Origin: Oscillospiraceae bacterium
GTDB taxonomy: Bacteria > Bacillota > Clostridia > Oscillospirales > Acutalibacteraceae
Direction: 5' to 3'
Assembly: GCA_003486665.1 (NCBI GenBank)
Contig: DNGF01000223.1
Coordinates: forward strand, 2,920 to 14,160
DNA length: 11,241 nt
Part shown: positions 1 through 6,981 of the stretch, in pieces
How positions within the stretch are numbered: position 1 is the first letter of the stretch
Layout of the letters: the number at the start of each line of letters is the position of its first letter
The notes under the pieces: model-generated
Seen by the model: the letters and a program-made list of their open reading frames with translations, nothing else
Told to the model about the DNA's origin: nothing
Databases searched by the model: none
Made by a program: the position numbers and the translations under genes

Positions 1-1
1 G

Positions 2-3000
2 CTTGTATCCAATACAGGCTATGACGGATTCCTTTTGAGAACCGGTAACTATTACTGCGATATAATTGCAGACGGCGTAGATATGTACGGCGATCCTAAG
101 GGCTTCAAATTGCTCTACGGTGACTATGGCAAAGGCTGCACAATAACGATCTCCGACGGTGCAAGGCTTGAGGCATCGGGCTATATCAACATGGATGAGT
201 ACGTTGAGATCAATGTCTATGACAATAACAACAGCGGCACGACCTTCTATATTAACGTAGCAACGATCGACTGCCCTGTTAACATTCACGGCGGAACACT
301 TGAAGCCGACTATCAGGCGGCAAGGTTTAACGATACGGTTACTATTGCCGACGGCGCTTCTGCGGAGCTTTCAGGCGGCTCGTTCACTAAGCTGACATTT
401 GAGGGCGACATGACCTGCGCCGACGCTCTTGTTAAGCGTCACGTTTATCGCAATACTGCGGATAACACCCTTGTAACAAATGCCAAGGTCAAGACACTTG
501 AGAATGTCAGTGTTAAGGAATGCACAGAGCATACATTTGACAAGAACTATCGCTGTACAACCTGCGGCTCACTTGCCGAAGCAATCCTTATTGACGACAA
601 GGGCAACTATCCTGCACCGTATGACAGATTTGTCGATGCTATGAACGATGCTACAACTATCTCGGGTACCGTAACGGTTAAGCTCCTTGATAACTTTGTT
701 ATCGAAGACTCCCCGACAATTCAGACCATGGAGGGTGATGAAATCATTCTCGATATGAACGGCAAGAGAATTGACCGTAATTTCGAGGACACATCGGGAA
801 GCTTGCCCGGTATTCTTACCTTGAAGAAGCTCACCGTTACAGGTAACGGCTCCTCAAGCATTTACTTCGGTGTTATGGCTTACGGCGATCTCGTCGGCGA
901 CCTGACTATCGAAAACGGTACTTTTGACTCATACATTGCAGCAATGGGTCCCGCAAAGCTGACAATAAACAATGCAACGGTCAACGGACACATTGCATTG
1001 GAAAACTACGAGGGCTATCCGATTGTAAAATTAAACGGCGGAAGCTACAAGCGCTTAGCCACCAGCGGCGAGGACTTCGATTGGTACTCGGCTCTCGGCG
1101 AGGGCAAGGGCTACTATTCAACAGGCGGAATTAAATTCGGCAGTTACAGACTCAGAGACAACGAGGCTTACGGCTTCGACGGAGAGGCAAACGACTCGAT
1201 GATCACAGTCGTTGACCATCACGATCATTCGGCAATCACAGGTGAGGAAGATCATAGATGTCGCGAGTGCGGCGCAACAATCGTTGCTTCTGCAATGCAG
1301 ACGAACGGCGGCAGACCGTATTTCTACGAGACCTTTGATGAAGCGCTTGCAGCAGTTAAGGCAATCTCGGGAGAAAGCATTCTCACCCTCTTCGATGATA
1401 TCAGCCTTACTTCAGAGGTTAATTTCAGCGCAGCCGATGCAGACATAACGTTTAACCTCAACGGACACTCAATCAACGACGCAACCGAGGACGGCTCCGC
1501 AAAGATCAAGTATGATAAGGGCGCCCTCACAATAAAGGGCGACGGAATCATAAATGTTTCCATTGATGCAATGAACTATGGAGACTATTATGCAGGAAAG
1601 CTTGTCATTGAAAACGGTACTTTCAATAAATCAATAAGAACCGTTTTCAGCACAGAGATAAACGGCGGCACATTCAACGACGAACTTCTGATAATGTATG
1701 CCGATATGAGCGACACCCGCACGGTCGTTATAAACGACGGTTATTTCAAGGACGTTGCAAGCGATTGCGCTGTAATGGATATCAACGGCGGTACCTTTGA
1801 AAAGCTTTATACCTTCAGCTTCAACGACATCTTTATGTTCCTCGGCGAGGGCAAGGGCTATTACGCCGATGTTGAGGGCGATATGTTCACCTCATTTACG
1901 TATGACAAGAACCCGTATGCAAACCGCATTTACGGCTACAACGGAACAGCCGACAAGCCGTTAAAGGTTCTCGACCACAAGGAGCATAACAAGGACGAAA
2001 ACGGCAAGTGCTACAACTGCGGCGCACAGGGTGTTGCCTCCGTAACAAGCAAGGACGTATTAACAAAGTATTACGACACCTTTGAGGAAGCTGTAACAGC
2101 CGCCAAAGCACAGAAAGGCGCTTGCAAGATCAAGCTCTATGAAAATACTACTATCTCTTATGAGGTTGATTTCAGCACAAGCGGTTCAAGCATAACGCTT
2201 GACCTCAACGGATACACCATCGACACCGACGATTACGAAGACATATTTATGCTTCATCAGTCGGGTACGCTTACCATAACGGGCAACGGAACGATAAACG
2301 CAATGGTTTTGTCCTATAGCGAAGACACTACGGCTGAGGCAGCTCCGGGAAAGCTTGTAATTGAAAACGGTAATTTCAAGCATGTTGAAGTTGCAGGCCT
2401 TGATTCCGAAATCTACGGCGGTACCTTCACGGAAGCCGCCATCGACTGGATGAACGACAACACTAAAAACTACGTCTACGACGGATATTTCAAATTATTA
2501 GCCGTTGAAACGCCGACAGCGGTTATCTACGGCGGCACAATGGAAATATTCGGTACGACTCAACTCGGCAAACAGGATCTTTTCAATGTCCTCGGAAGCG
2601 GAAAGGGCTATTATGCCGACGTTGAAGGTCAGATATTCGGCGATACGTTTGAAATTGACGGTTACACATATGACGGATATAACGGAACAGCCGACAAGCC
2701 GTTAAAGGTTCTTGACCATCCGAGCCACAACCAGGATGAAGACGGAATATGCGTCAACTGCGGCGCTAAGGTCAGCTTCAGCCTTACGGTATCGGGCGGA
2801 ACGGTTGTAAGTAAGGAAATCCGCAAGGATCTTAATTCCGAATATTACCTCGCAACGATTACCGCACCGGTACAGAAGCCCGGCACAAACCTCTACTTTG
2901 TATACTGGATGGACGCTGATACGGGTGAAACCGTCAGCACATACACGACCTACAAGTTCTTCCTTGTAAGGGATATCAATCTTAAGGCCGTATATGAAAC

Positions 3001-3655
3001 ATCGGATAAATACTATGATGTCAGAAACGAGCGTGTCGCAACATCAAGAATTGCCGGCAGTAAGTGGATTTCCACAAATTCAACGATATCGGGTTACAGT
3101 ACCTTTAAGCTCTACATCGAACACAGCGTTTCGAAAGCCAACGGCAGCATAAAGGGCCACGGTGTTCTTTACACAACCGATGAAAATTCAATTGATTCGC
3201 TTGTCCGCGGTACCGACAATGAGCAAGTTTCAGACAAGGTTGCAGTTTCCTCCAGCAATGCTCTTACGGGTATGCTTGAAATCACTCTTTCGGTCAACAC
3301 CGCAAACGGTCCGGGTAAGGTTTGGGCAAGACCCTACATCATTGATAAAAACAACAATGTGATTTACGGCACTCCGACGCTTGTCGGCGACACTACAACC
3401 TACGGCGAACCCACGGTTGTCATTCTCAAAACACCGGACCAGACCGAGGGTCAGGCATCAGACGGAGAGCTTATCACTCTCGGCTCGCAAAGCTACGATC
3501 TGACTGAGCTGAACAGTGACGGTGAAGCAAACGTTGAGTTTAACGAGCCGGCAGAGAAATCTCCGTTCGACATGATAGCAGATCTGTTCGCTAAGCTTGT
3601 CAGCATCATTAAAACATTTATAGCATACATTATAAATACGGGGGCGAAAAAATGA
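2..3655 (+). CDS. Giant modular cell-surface protein with beta-solenoid-like repeats, 5'-truncated by the window
   Basis: The frame is open from base 2 to the TGA at 3653-3655 (1217 visible codons), and its true start lies upstream. A TTG at 35 is in frame, but nothing marks it as a start because the frame already reads through it. The product has three long repeats (566-2761) rich in short beta-strand phrases such as LDLNG, LTI.GNG, LVIENGTF and I.GGTF, typical of right-handed parallel beta-helices. Each ends in GKGYY, YGYNGTADKP-like text and an H..H...C..CG module. Next come a Gly/Thr domain with a YWMDADTGE phrase resembling Listeria-Bacteroides-type repeats (about 2764-2998), an FN3-like beta domain (about 2999-3430), an acidic linker and a hydrophobic tail (about 3560-3652). 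There is no LPXTG sorting signal. Surface location and an adhesin or glycan-contact role are inferences from architecture; no catalytic motif was recognised. The stop overlaps the start of a small downstream gene. Confidence 0.85.
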   Translation, partial: LVSNTGYDGFLLRTGNYYCDIIADGVDMYGDPKGFKLLYGDYGKGCTITISDGARLEASGYINMDEYVEINVYDNNNSGTTFYINVATIDCPVNIHGGTLEADYQAARFNDTVTIADGASAELSGGSFTKLTFEGDMTCADALVKRHVYRNTADNTLVTNAKVKTLENVSVKECTEHTFDKNYRCTTCGSLAEAILIDDKGNYPAPYDRFVDAMNDATTISGTVTVKLLDNFVIEDSPTIQTMEGDEIILDMNGKRIDRNFEDTSGSLPGILTLKKLTVTGNGSSSIYFGVMAYGDLVGDLTIENGTFDSYIAAMGPAKLTINNATVNGHIALENYEGYPIVKLNGGSYKRLATSGEDFDWYSALGEGKGYYSTGGIKFGSYRLRDNEAYGFDGEANDSMITVVDHHDHSAITGEEDHRCRECGATIVASAMQTNGGRPYFYETFDEALAAVKAISGESILTLFDDISLTSEVNFSAADADITFNLNGHSINDATEDGSAKIKYDKGALTIKGDGIINVSIDAMNYGDYYAGKLVIENGTFNKSIRTVFSTEINGGTFNDELLIMYADMSDTRTVVINDGYFKDVASDCAVMDINGGTFEKLYTFSFNDIFMFLGEGKGYYADVEGDMFTSFTYDKNPYANRIYGYNGTADKPLKVLDHKEHNKDENGKCYNCGAQGVASVTSKDVLTKYYDTFEEAVTAAKAQKGACKIKLYENTTISYEVDFSTSGSSITLDLNGYTIDTDDYEDIFMLHQSGTLTITGNGTINAMVLSYSEDTTAEAAPGKLVIENGNFKHVEVAGLDSEIYGGTFTEAAIDWMNDNTKNYVYDGYFKLLAVETPTAVIYGGTMEIFGTTQLGKQDLFNVLGSGKGYYADVEGQIFGDTFEIDGYTYDGYNGTADKPLKVLDHPSHNQDEDGICVNCGAKVSFSLTVSGGTVVSKEIRKDLNSEYYLATITAPVQKPGTNLYFVYWMDADTGETVSTYTTYKFFLVRDINLKAVYETSDKYYDVRNERVATSRIAGSKWISTNSTISGYSTFKLYIEHSVSKANGSIKGHGVLYTTDENSIDSLVRGTDNEQVSDKVAVSSSNALTGMLEITLSVNTANGPGKVWARPYIIDKNNNVIYGTPTLVGDTTTYGEPTVVILKTPDQTEGQASDGELITLGSQSYDLTELNSDGEANVEFNEPAEKSPFDMIADLFAKLVSIIKTFIAYIINTGAKK
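566..1270 (+). repeat. Surface-protein repeat unit 1 (705 bp, divergent)
   Basis: This is the first complete long unit, counted from after one CxxC pair (554-565) to the next (1259-1270). It holds the family phrases KLLDN, LDMNGKRI, LTIENGTF, LNGGSY and LGEGKGYY. It lacks the YADVEG phrase and the exact NGTADKPLKVLDH ending of units 2 and 3, so it is the most diverged of the three complete copies. It ends with a His-rich HHDH segment and CRECG. Confidence 0.75.
1271..2020 (+). repeat. Surface-protein repeat unit 2 (750 bp)
   Basis: The unit starts with a YETFDEAL helix-like phrase. It then runs through FNLNGHSI, LTIKGDGII, KLVIENGTF, INGGTF (twice) and LGEGKGYYADVEG, and ends in NGTADKPLKVLDH, HNKDENGK and CYNCG (Cys codons at 2009 and 2018). 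Its phrases align one for one with those of unit 3, which shows tandem duplication inside the gene. Confidence 0.85.
2021..2761 (+). repeat. Surface-protein repeat unit 3 (741 bp)
   Basis: This copy carries YYDTFEEAV, LDLNGYTI, LTITGNGTI, KLVIENGNF, IYGGTF, LGSGKGYYADVEG, NGTADKPLKVLDH and CVNCG (Cys codons at 2750 and 2759). The stretch from 2681 matches the one from 1940 exactly for 32 bases at an offset of 741 bp, so this part of units 2 and 3 shares a recent common origin or has been homogenised by gene conversion. Confidence 0.85.
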
Positions 3656-3816
3656 AGTATATAAAACCTGAAATAGAGATCGAGAAGTTCTCGATTCTCG
3701 AAGAAATCACAGATAACGGCATTAGCTCTCCGTCATTCAATCCGCCGAACGAAACGAGTGATGATCCCATCTGGGAGGAACTCGGCAGTGCTTTCGGTGA
3801 AATCTTAACAATATAA
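3652..3816 (+). CDS. Small acidic hypothetical protein, translationally coupled to the surface protein
   Basis: This is a 54-residue frame whose ATG (3652-3654) overlaps the TGA of the surface protein in an ATGA junction, with the stop TAA at 3814-3816. A G-rich stretch at about 3640-3646 (GGGGGCG) could serve as the ribosome binding site. The product starts MKYIKPEIEIEKFSILEEI, with 12 Asp/Glu against 3 Lys. It has a Pro/Ser/Asn-rich middle (ISSPSFNPPNE) and a hydrophobic end (FGEILTI). There is no signal peptide, Cys or transmembrane segment. The KYxKPxIExxxF beginning resembles short proteins I recall from gut Clostridia, but this was not checked. Coupling, tight spacing and a terminator directly after the stop argue that it is real and co-produced with the surface protein. 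Its function is unknown; a chaperone-like partner, secreted peptide or modified-peptide precursor are all only possibilities. Confidence 0.7.
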   Translation: MKYIKPEIEIEKFSILEEITDNGISSPSFNPPNETSDDPIWEELGSAFGEILTI

Positions 3817-3825
3817 CAAGACAAG

Positions 3826-3860
3826 AAACGGTCTGTCGCATCTTGCGGCAGACCGTTTTT
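3826..3860 (+). terminator. Rho-independent terminator, possibly shared by convergent operons
   Basis: A 15-bp stem (3826-3840 with 3844-3858, one G-U wobble) closes a 3-base loop and runs into five T residues at 3856-3860. It follows the small protein's stop by 9 bases. On the minus strand the same hairpin lies 20 bases after the tatD stop and is followed by a poorer T-run (TTTCTTGTCT), so it may also end leftward transcripts, less efficiently. Confidence 0.9.
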
Positions 3861-3879
3861 CATATGTGTTAAATTGTGT

Positions 3880-4644
3880 TCAGATATTAAATAGGCTGTG
3901 TGCGTTTTCGTTTGCGATGTCAATGAGAGCCTGGGTATCCATACCCTTTACCTCGGCAATTTTTTCGGCCGAAAACGCGATCAGATCCGATGAATTGCGC
4001 TGACCTCTGAACGGCACAGGTGACATATACGGGCAGTCCGTTTCCAGCAAAAGCCTGTCTGTCGGAACAAACTCGGCAACCTCAAGCGGTTTTCTCGCAT
4101 TTTTAAAAGTGACCGCTCCGCCAAGTCCGATATACATTCCGAGCTTCAGCACCTCTTTTGCCATTTCAACACTTCCCGAAAAGCAATGCACAACACCCCT
4201 CGGCTTGTATTTTTTCAAGAGGTTCATTGTGTCCTCATGCGCTTCGCGGTCATGAACGATAACAGGCAGGTCAAGCTCGTTTGCAAGCACAATTTGCTTT
4301 TCGAAAATGTCGAGCTGCTTATTCTTCGGAACAAAGTCGTAGTGATATTCCAATCCGATCTCACCGACAGCAACGCATTTCGGGTGAGAATACAGCTCTT
4401 TAATTTTTTCAAGCTCATCATAGGATTTATCCGTGATATTGCTCGGATGAATTCCGACAGCTGAGTAAAAGTAACCGTATGTTTCCGTAAATTCAATGCT
4501 TTTAAGGCTCGAAGCAAGGTCACAGCCGCAGTTGATAACATTTATAACACCCTTTGAGGGCAGAGAAGCCAAAAGAGCTTCTCTGTCCTCATCGAATTTT
4601 TCATCATCATAGTGAGCGTGTGTGTCAAAAATACCGTGATACAT
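3880..4644 (-). CDS. tatD: TatD-family metal-dependent hydrolase (putative DNase)
   Basis: The 254-residue protein has the usual length for the TatD/YcfH/YabD group of TIM-barrel metal-dependent hydrolases, reported to act as Mg-dependent 3'-5' DNases in DNA repair. Metal ligands are all in place: FDTHAH (His9, His11), GEIGLEYHY (Glu95), PVIVHDREAH (His131), GVVHCFSGS (His153) and LLETDCPYMSP (Asp203), followed by the family's PFRGQRN phrase. The ATG shares one base with the metG stop (TAATG), which points to translational coupling. A weak GGAG lies about 13 bases upstream inside metG. A metG-tatD order is widespread in Firmicutes. No odd features are seen; cytoplasmic location is expected because no signal peptide is present. 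Confidence 0.95.
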   Translation of the reverse strand: MYHGIFDTHAHYDDEKFDEDREALLASLPSKGVINVINCGCDLASSLKSIEFTETYGYFYSAVGIHPSNITDKSYDELEKIKELYSHPKCVAVGEIGLEYHYDFVPKNKQLDIFEKQIVLANELDLPVIVHDREAHEDTMNLLKKYKPRGVVHCFSGSVEMAKEVLKLGMYIGLGGAVTFKNARKPLEVAEFVPTDRLLLETDCPYMSPVPFRGQRNSSDLIAFSAEKIAEVKGMDTQALIDIANENAHSLFNI

Positions 4645-6590
4645 TATCTTATCTTCGCTCCGTTCGGCATTCCGTCAACAAATACGACCTTTGCCTCGTC
4701 CCCTGCATCGGCGGCAAGAATCATGCCGTTGCTCTCAACGCCGCAGAGTACGGCAGGCTTGAGATTTGAAACAACAATTACCTTGTGACCGATAAGCTCC
4801 TCCGGCTTGTACCACTTTGCGATTCCGCTTGCAACGATTCTCGGCGTTTTGCTGCCGTCGTCGAGCGTAAGCTTGAGAAGCTTCTTTGCTTTCTTGACAG
4901 GCTCGCAGTCCTTGATCTCCGCAACCTTAAGCTCAACCTTAGAGAAATCCTCGATGCCTATTTTGGCAAGACCCTCCGCTTCCTCAACCTCGGCATTTTC
5001 CTCCTTGGCAGCCTCCTGAGCAGCTTCCGCTCTCGCTTCGATTTTCTCAAACATTTCCTTTGCGTCAATTCTCGCAAAGAGCGGCTCAGCCTTGCCGACA
5101 ACCGTTCCGGCTTTGAGTGCGCCGAAAGCGGAAAGGGAATCGTAATCCTTAATGTCCGTATTCATCTGAGCGAGAATCTTCTCCGATGTTTCGGGCAGGA
5201 ACGGAGAAAGAAGAACGGCAATAAAGCGAATGCTTTCAAGCAGATTGTAAAGCACCGTGCCAAGACGAGCTTTCTTGTCCTCATCCTTGGCAAGCGCCCA
5301 CGGCGTAGTTTCATCAATATATTTGTTGCAGCGCTTTGCAAGCGTGAAGATCGCGTCAAGCGTATCGCTGACCCTGTATTCCGAAAGAAGCTTATCAACC
5401 TTGCCGACGGTTTCAACCGCAAGCGATTTAAGCTCACCGTCAAGCTCCTCGGTAACATCACCCGGCTGAACAACGCCGTCAAAATACTTATTCGTCATGG
5501 CGATAGTACGGTTAACAAGGTTGCCGAGCGTATTCGCAAGATCTGCGTTGTAACGCTCGATCATGTTCTCATATGTGATCGAACCGTCCGAAGCATAAGG
5601 CATTTCGGCAAGAAGATAGTATCTTACAGCGTCAACACCGAAGAGATCAACAAGATCATCGGCATAGATAACGTTGCCCCTCGATTTCGACATCTTGTCC
5701 GTGCCGAAAAGAAGCCACGGATGGCCGAAAACCTGCTTCGGGAGCGGCTCGCCGAGCGCCATAAGCATAATGGGCCAGTAGATCGTGTGGAAACGAACGA
5801 TGTCCTTACCGATTATATGAACATCGGCAGGCCAGTATTTCTTATACTGCTCGCTTGAACCGTCGGGATCGTAGCCGATACCCGTGATATAGTTTGCAAG
5901 AGCGTCAAGCCAAACGTAAACAACATGCTTCGGGTCAAAGTCAACGGGAATTCCCCACTTAAAGGACGTTCTCGAAACGCAGAGATCCTGAAGACCCGGC
6001 TTAATGAAGTTGTTGAGCATCTCTTTCTTTCTGCTTTCGGGATAGATGAAATTCTCGTTGCTCTCAATGTATTCCTCAAGCTGCTTCTGGTACTTCGAAA
6101 GCTTCAGGAAATATGCCTCCTCGCGAGCAGGCTTAACCTCACGTCCGCAGTCGGGACATTTGCCGTCAACGAGCTGTGACTCGGTCCAGAACGACTCGCA
6201 CGGCGTGCAATACATTCCCTCATAGTGACCCTTATAGATATCGCCCTGATCGTAGAGCTTCTTGAAAATCTTCTGAATTACCTTTTCATGGTCGGGATCG
6301 GTCGTTCTGATAAACTTATCATAGGTTGTGTTCAAAAGGTCGCAAATGTCCTTGATCTCACCGGCGACACGGTCAACGTGCTGCTTCGGGGTAATGCCCT
6401 CCGCTGCGGCGATCTCCTCAATCTTCTGACCGTGTTCATCAGTTCCGGTCTGGAAGAAAACATCGTAGCCCTGCAATCTCTTGTATCTTGCGATTGCGTC
6501 CGTCATTACGATCTCATAGCTGTTGCCTATATGCGGCTTGCGCGAGGTATAAGCAATAGCCGTCGTAATATAAAACTTTCCTTTACTCAT
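4644..6590 (-). CDS. metG: Methionyl-tRNA synthetase
   Basis: The 648-residue class I aminoacyl-tRNA synthetase charges tRNA-Met with methionine. Visible in order: the N-terminal Rossmann fold with the HIGH-type signature HIGN (20-23), the connecting insert with a four-Cys zinc knuckle (CTPC at 128-131 and CPDC at 145-148), KMSKS (299-303), the alpha-helical anticodon-binding domain, a Glu/Ala-rich linker at about 520-540, and a C-terminal Trbp111/EMAP-like tRNA-binding domain (about 544-648, starting IGIEDFSKVELKVAEI). The start at 6590 is chosen because AGGAGG (6598-6603) sits 7 bases upstream and MSKGKFYITTAIAY matches the family N-terminus. An in-frame upstream ATG at 6764 would begin inside the T-box sequence and is not used. 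tatD follows with a one-base overlap. Confidence 0.97.
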   Translation of the reverse strand: MSKGKFYITTAIAYTSRKPHIGNSYEIVMTDAIARYKRLQGYDVFFQTGTDEHGQKIEEIAAAEGITPKQHVDRVAGEIKDICDLLNTTYDKFIRTTDPDHEKVIQKIFKKLYDQGDIYKGHYEGMYCTPCESFWTESQLVDGKCPDCGREVKPAREEAYFLKLSKYQKQLEEYIESNENFIYPESRKKEMLNNFIKPGLQDLCVSRTSFKWGIPVDFDPKHVVYVWLDALANYITGIGYDPDGSSEQYKKYWPADVHIIGKDIVRFHTIYWPIMLMALGEPLPKQVFGHPWLLFGTDKMSKSRGNVIYADDLVDLFGVDAVRYYLLAEMPYASDGSITYENMIERYNADLANTLGNLVNRTIAMTNKYFDGVVQPGDVTEELDGELKSLAVETVGKVDKLLSEYRVSDTLDAIFTLAKRCNKYIDETTPWALAKDEDKKARLGTVLYNLLESIRFIAVLLSPFLPETSEKILAQMNTDIKDYDSLSAFGALKAGTVVGKAEPLFARIDAKEMFEKIEARAEAAQEAAKEENAEVEEAEGLAKIGIEDFSKVELKVAEIKDCEPVKKAKKLLKLTLDDGSKTPRIVASGIAKWYKPEELIGHKVIVVSNLKPAVLCGVESNGMILAADAGDEAKVVFVDGMPNGAKIR

Positions 6591-6596
6591 TATATA

Positions 6597-6603
6597 TCCT
6601 CCT
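6597..6603 (-). promoter_or_regulatory. Ribosome binding site that fixes the metG start
   Basis: On the minus strand AGGAGG (6598-6603) lies 7 bases before the ATG at 6590. The reading frame stays open a further 58 codons upstream, so this site decides the start. Confidence 0.85.
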
Positions 6604-6618
6604 CTGTTTATTTTTGTC

Positions 6619-6647
6619 ATAATAAAATGTTTAAATAAATTTTTCAG
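6619..6647 (-). promoter_or_regulatory. Possible second metG promoter downstream of the T-box
   Basis: On the minus strand CTGAAA (6642-6647, 4/6 to the -35 consensus) and TATTAT (6619-6624, 5/6 to the -10) are separated by exactly 17 bases. Transcription would start about 25 bases before the metG ATG and bypass the T-box. The surroundings are very AT-rich, so a chance match is quite possible. Confidence 0.3.
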
Positions 6648-6711
6648 GCGTACCGTTATTATTGAAATATTTTTAGCATTTCCGGCGGAAAAATAGTCAA
6701 CGAAAACAAAT

Positions 6712-6742
6712 AAAAAAGCCTCAAAGTATAATATACTTTGAG
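6712..6742 (-). terminator. T-box-controlled terminator of the metG leader
   Basis: On the minus strand CTCAAAGTATA (6732-6742) and TATACTTTGAG (6720-6730) form a perfect 11-bp inverted repeat, followed by GC and six T (6712-6717). The 5' arm begins with CTCA, which is also the 3' side available to the antiterminator (TGAG of the T-box region with CTCA). The two folds are therefore mutually exclusive. Confidence 0.93.
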
Positions 6743-6944
6743 ACGAGAAAACCCGCGGTACCACTCAATTTGTAATCCTTATCGGAATACCACTCGATTC
6801 TTTAACGCAGAAATACGGAAGACCCTACTGCCGTTTCAGATCTTCGGCTCAAAAGCCATAGGTGCTTGGAGCTTCACTGTCGGCTTTCACCTGCCGCCGA
6901 CTCTCTGAAAAAGCTTTGCCCCGACCCTCTTTATCACAGCCGTT
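6712..6944 (-). ncRNA. T-box riboswitch leader of metG
   Basis: The leader carries the T-box signature AGTGGTACCGCGG (6753-6765) followed by a terminator. Upstream are other T-box landmarks: an AGAGAG motif, a 6-bp stem (6879-6884 with 6896-6901) whose loop holds GGTGAAAG, a 7-bp helix joining TTTCAGA (6904-6910) and TCTGAAA (6834-6840), and AGTAGGG and CGTTAAAG phrases. Such leaders bind a specific tRNA by codon-anticodon pairing and test its charging through the UGGN bulge; uncharged tRNA stabilises the antiterminator. The bulge reads TGGT, fitting a tRNA with A at the discriminator position, as in tRNA-Met. An ATG at 6857-6859, on the 3' side of the stem I region, is the candidate specifier. 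The exact specifier loop could not be folded with certainty. The 5' end is estimated from the promoter. Confidence 0.93.
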
Positions 6945-6950
6945 GCAAGA

Positions 6951-6979
6951 ATAATAACACCAAATCGAAAAAAAGTCAA
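6951..6979 (-). promoter_or_regulatory. Sigma-A promoter of the metG T-box transcript
   Basis: On the minus strand TTGACT (6974-6979) and TATTAT (6951-6956) are spaced by 17 bases, each 5/6 to the sigma-A consensus. A start near 6944 gives a leader of about 230 bases up to the T-box terminator. The -35 begins just past the stop codon of the upstream ECF S-component gene (6982). Confidence 0.85.
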
Positions 6980-6981
6980 GG

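Noticed and set aside
566..2761. Regularly spaced repeats considered as a CRISPR or DNA-level satellite
   Set aside because: The repeats are 705-750 bp, stay in one reading frame and are conserved as protein phrases, so they are gene-internal domain duplications.
4785..5858. Long 357-codon open frame on the plus strand opposite metG
   Set aside because: It lies wholly antisense to the well-supported metG, has no recognisable domain and no ribosome site, and is explained by the codon bias of the metG strand.
6650..6700. TTGACT at 6694-6699 on the minus strand as a promoter -35 within the metG leader
   Set aside because: The nearest AT-rich -10 candidate (TAAAAA) is 19 bases away and matches poorly; a 17-base spacing gives GCTAAA. 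It is too weak to list as a promoter.
6591..6764. 58-codon N-terminal extension of metG from the ATG at 6764
   Set aside because: It would translate the T-box element and its terminator. The family N-terminus and a strong ribosome site place the start at 6590.
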